This document shows, piece by piece, positions 63,302 through 64,000 of a DNA stretch of 64,000 bases. The notes under the pieces were generated by a model that had not been told where the DNA came from, ran no database searches, and saw only the letters and a program-made list of their open reading frames with translations. Both the position numbers and the translations under genes were made by a program. The stretch covers positions 558,001-622,000 of the forward strand of contig NZ_JACHZX010000002.1 in the NCBI RefSeq assembly GCF_014193845.1, in the 5' to 3' direction. The DNA is from Sphingomonas sp. BK345. GTDB lineage: Bacteria; Pseudomonadota; Alphaproteobacteria; Sphingomonadales; Sphingomonadaceae. Numbering within the stretch: position 1 is the first letter of the stretch; every line of letters starts with the position of its first letter.

Positions 63302-63753
63302 CGCTCGCTCTCCTGCTCGCGCTGGTCCAGGCCGCGCCGGCACTCCCGACCGACTCGATCGATGGCCTCCCCCTCAGCACGCTGCCGCGCCAGGAACTGC
63401 CCGCGCGCGGCTGCGCCGCCTATCTTTTCTCGACCGGCCAGGTGCGCGGGCTCGCGGCGGTGGCCACCGCTGATCCGGCGACGCTGCGGATCGCGCTCGA
63501 CGGCTCGGTCCGCGACCTGCCGCGCGCCGCGGCGGCGGGCACGGTCGCGCTCGGGCTCAATGCCGAGTCGATCTATCGCGCCTCGGAGGTCACCGCGACG
63601 GTGCAGCTCACGATCGAGCCGCGCCCCAACCTCAACAACGGCGCGGCCGTGCCCAGCGCGACGCTGCGGCTCGACCGTCCGGGGCAGGACACGCTGGTGG
63701 TGCCGCTCGCCGGGCTGGTCGGATGCGCGCCCGCCGCTGCCAGGCCGCGCTGA
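63298..63753 (+). CDS. secreted protein of unknown function linked to prepilin peptidase
   Basis: 151 residues. Seen: hydrophobic leader LALLLALVQAAPALP, then a soluble beta-rich-looking body with a single pair of Cys (in GCAAYLF and VGCAPA) that could form a disulfide. No family recognised. ATG 63298 overlaps the peptidase stop (ATGA), so it is likely co-translated, but a functional link is only contextual. Confidence 0.7.
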   Translation: MTLALLLALVQAAPALPTDSIDGLPLSTLPRQELPARGCAAYLFSTGQVRGLAAVATADPATLRIALDGSVRDLPRAAAAGTVALGLNAESIYRASEVTATVQLTIEPRPNLNNGAAVPSATLRLDRPGQDTLVVPLAGLVGCAPAAARPR

Positions 63754-63771
63754 GCGGGACGGCATGAGAAA

Positions 63772-63798
63772 GGCCCGGCGGACCATGTCCGCCGGGCC
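63772..63798 (-). terminator. strong hairpin at the 3' end of the YdcH-like gene
   Basis: GGCCCGGCGGAC (63772-63783) and GTCCGCCGGGCC (63787-63798) are perfect complements around CAT. On the minus strand the hairpin is followed by TTTCTC, a weak T-tract, so a terminator for the minus-strand gene is plausible; on the plus strand no T-run follows. Confidence 0.55.
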
Positions 63799-63832
63799 CC
63801 TGCTCACGACTCGTGCCGTCGACGCTGGCGCG

Positions 63833-63991
63833 TCAGTGCAGCGAGTCGATCTCCTCCTTCAGCCTGAGCTTCTGCTTCTTCAGGTCCGCGATCACGATCG
63901 TGTTCGGCGCCGGTCGCTGCGACTCGCTGGCGATGCGCTGCTCGAGCGTCGCGTGCTTCGCTTCCAGGGCCGAGAGGTGCGCGGTCTGCAT
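63833..63991 (-). CDS. YdcH/DUF465-type small coiled-coil protein
   Basis: 52 residues. Seen: HLSALEAKHATLEQRIASES and IADLKKQKLRLKEEIDSLH, heptad-like helices of the YdcH family. ATG 63991 and TGA 63833-63835 lie wholly in the window; its promoter is outside the window. A hairpin follows the stop on its strand. Function unknown. Confidence 0.85.
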   Translation of the reverse strand: MQTAHLSALEAKHATLEQRIASESQRPAPNTIVIADLKKQKLRLKEEIDSLH

Positions 63992-64000
63992 GGCAGTAGC

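Overview
The window reads as a chromosomal segment of a high-GC alphaproteobacterium, most likely a sphingomonad (Sphingomonas or a close relative). This is inferred from gene content and style: an EcfG-type stress promoter, the alphaproteobacterial ATP synthase zeta-type protein (DUF1476), the cobA-DUF2849-cysI-DUF934-cysH sulfate operon, single-domain two-component proteins, and many small GTGA/ATGA start-stop overlaps. Nearly all the DNA is ordinary housekeeping or catabolic sequence. There is no prophage, no CRISPR array and no conventional insertion sequence.

Layout. 1-4956: leucine/isovalerate catabolism (liuA end, liuB, liuD, a MaoC-type protein), interrupted between the two methylcrotonyl-CoA carboxylase genes by a compact antisense GIY-YIG nuclease cassette. 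5173-8044: periplasmic L,D-transpeptidase, a Pro-rich lipoprotein, a GAF protein and a single-domain response regulator. 8132-13845 (minus): a DUF4403 lipoprotein and the assimilatory sulfate operon running cobA, DUF2849, cysI, DUF934, cysH. 13943-20056: esterase, HDAC-like deacetylase, purF, SDR, two PaaI thioesterases and a TRIC-type membrane protein. 20181-23553 (minus): yajC-secD-secF plus an Mth938-like protein. 23735: tRNA-Pro(GGG). 23918-29358: Spx/ArsC-like protein, small membrane protein, panB, a YfgM-like protein, bamB and der. 29427-34121: Hpt protein, chemoreceptor, bacterioferritin with its ferredoxin, and a DUF418 membrane protein. 34377-40853 (minus): purL, then aroQ-accB-accC-arsC-phospholipase D. 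40945-44140: a fused ThiS-ThiG, CsbD under an EcfG-type promoter, and a ThDP enzyme. 44485-48164: HAD hydrolase, 3-oxoacid CoA-transferase subunits split by a secreted acid phosphatase, and a GST. 48552-52901: leuC, an unlisted 35-residue peptide, leuD, a quinone oxidoreductase, DUF1476, BolA and a monothiol glutaredoxin. 53352-60851: BlaI/BlaR1-type pair, MBL hydrolase, DUF4230 protein, nadA, prolyl oligopeptidase and a Dabb protein. 61049-63991: thiolase, prepilin peptidase and its partner, and a YdcH-like protein.

Functional threads. The leucine genes at the left end, the CoA-transferase and the thiolase together fit conversion of branched-chain amino acids through acetoacetate to acetyl-CoA. 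The Sec accessory genes, YfgM-like protein, BamB, prepilin peptidase and several lipoproteins form an envelope-biogenesis theme.

The most unusual signal is a set of at least five families of short paired inverted repeats scattered through the intergenic gaps. Each pair is a left arm and its reverse complement around a spacer of tens of bases. Family A shows compensatory base changes, which indicates selection or replication as hairpins. In one copy the spacer is replaced by a complete GIY-YIG nuclease gene, which suggests a nuclease-linked repeat mobilisation system analogous to RAYT/REP elements. One repeat copy supplies the C-terminus and stop codon of the HDAC-like gene.
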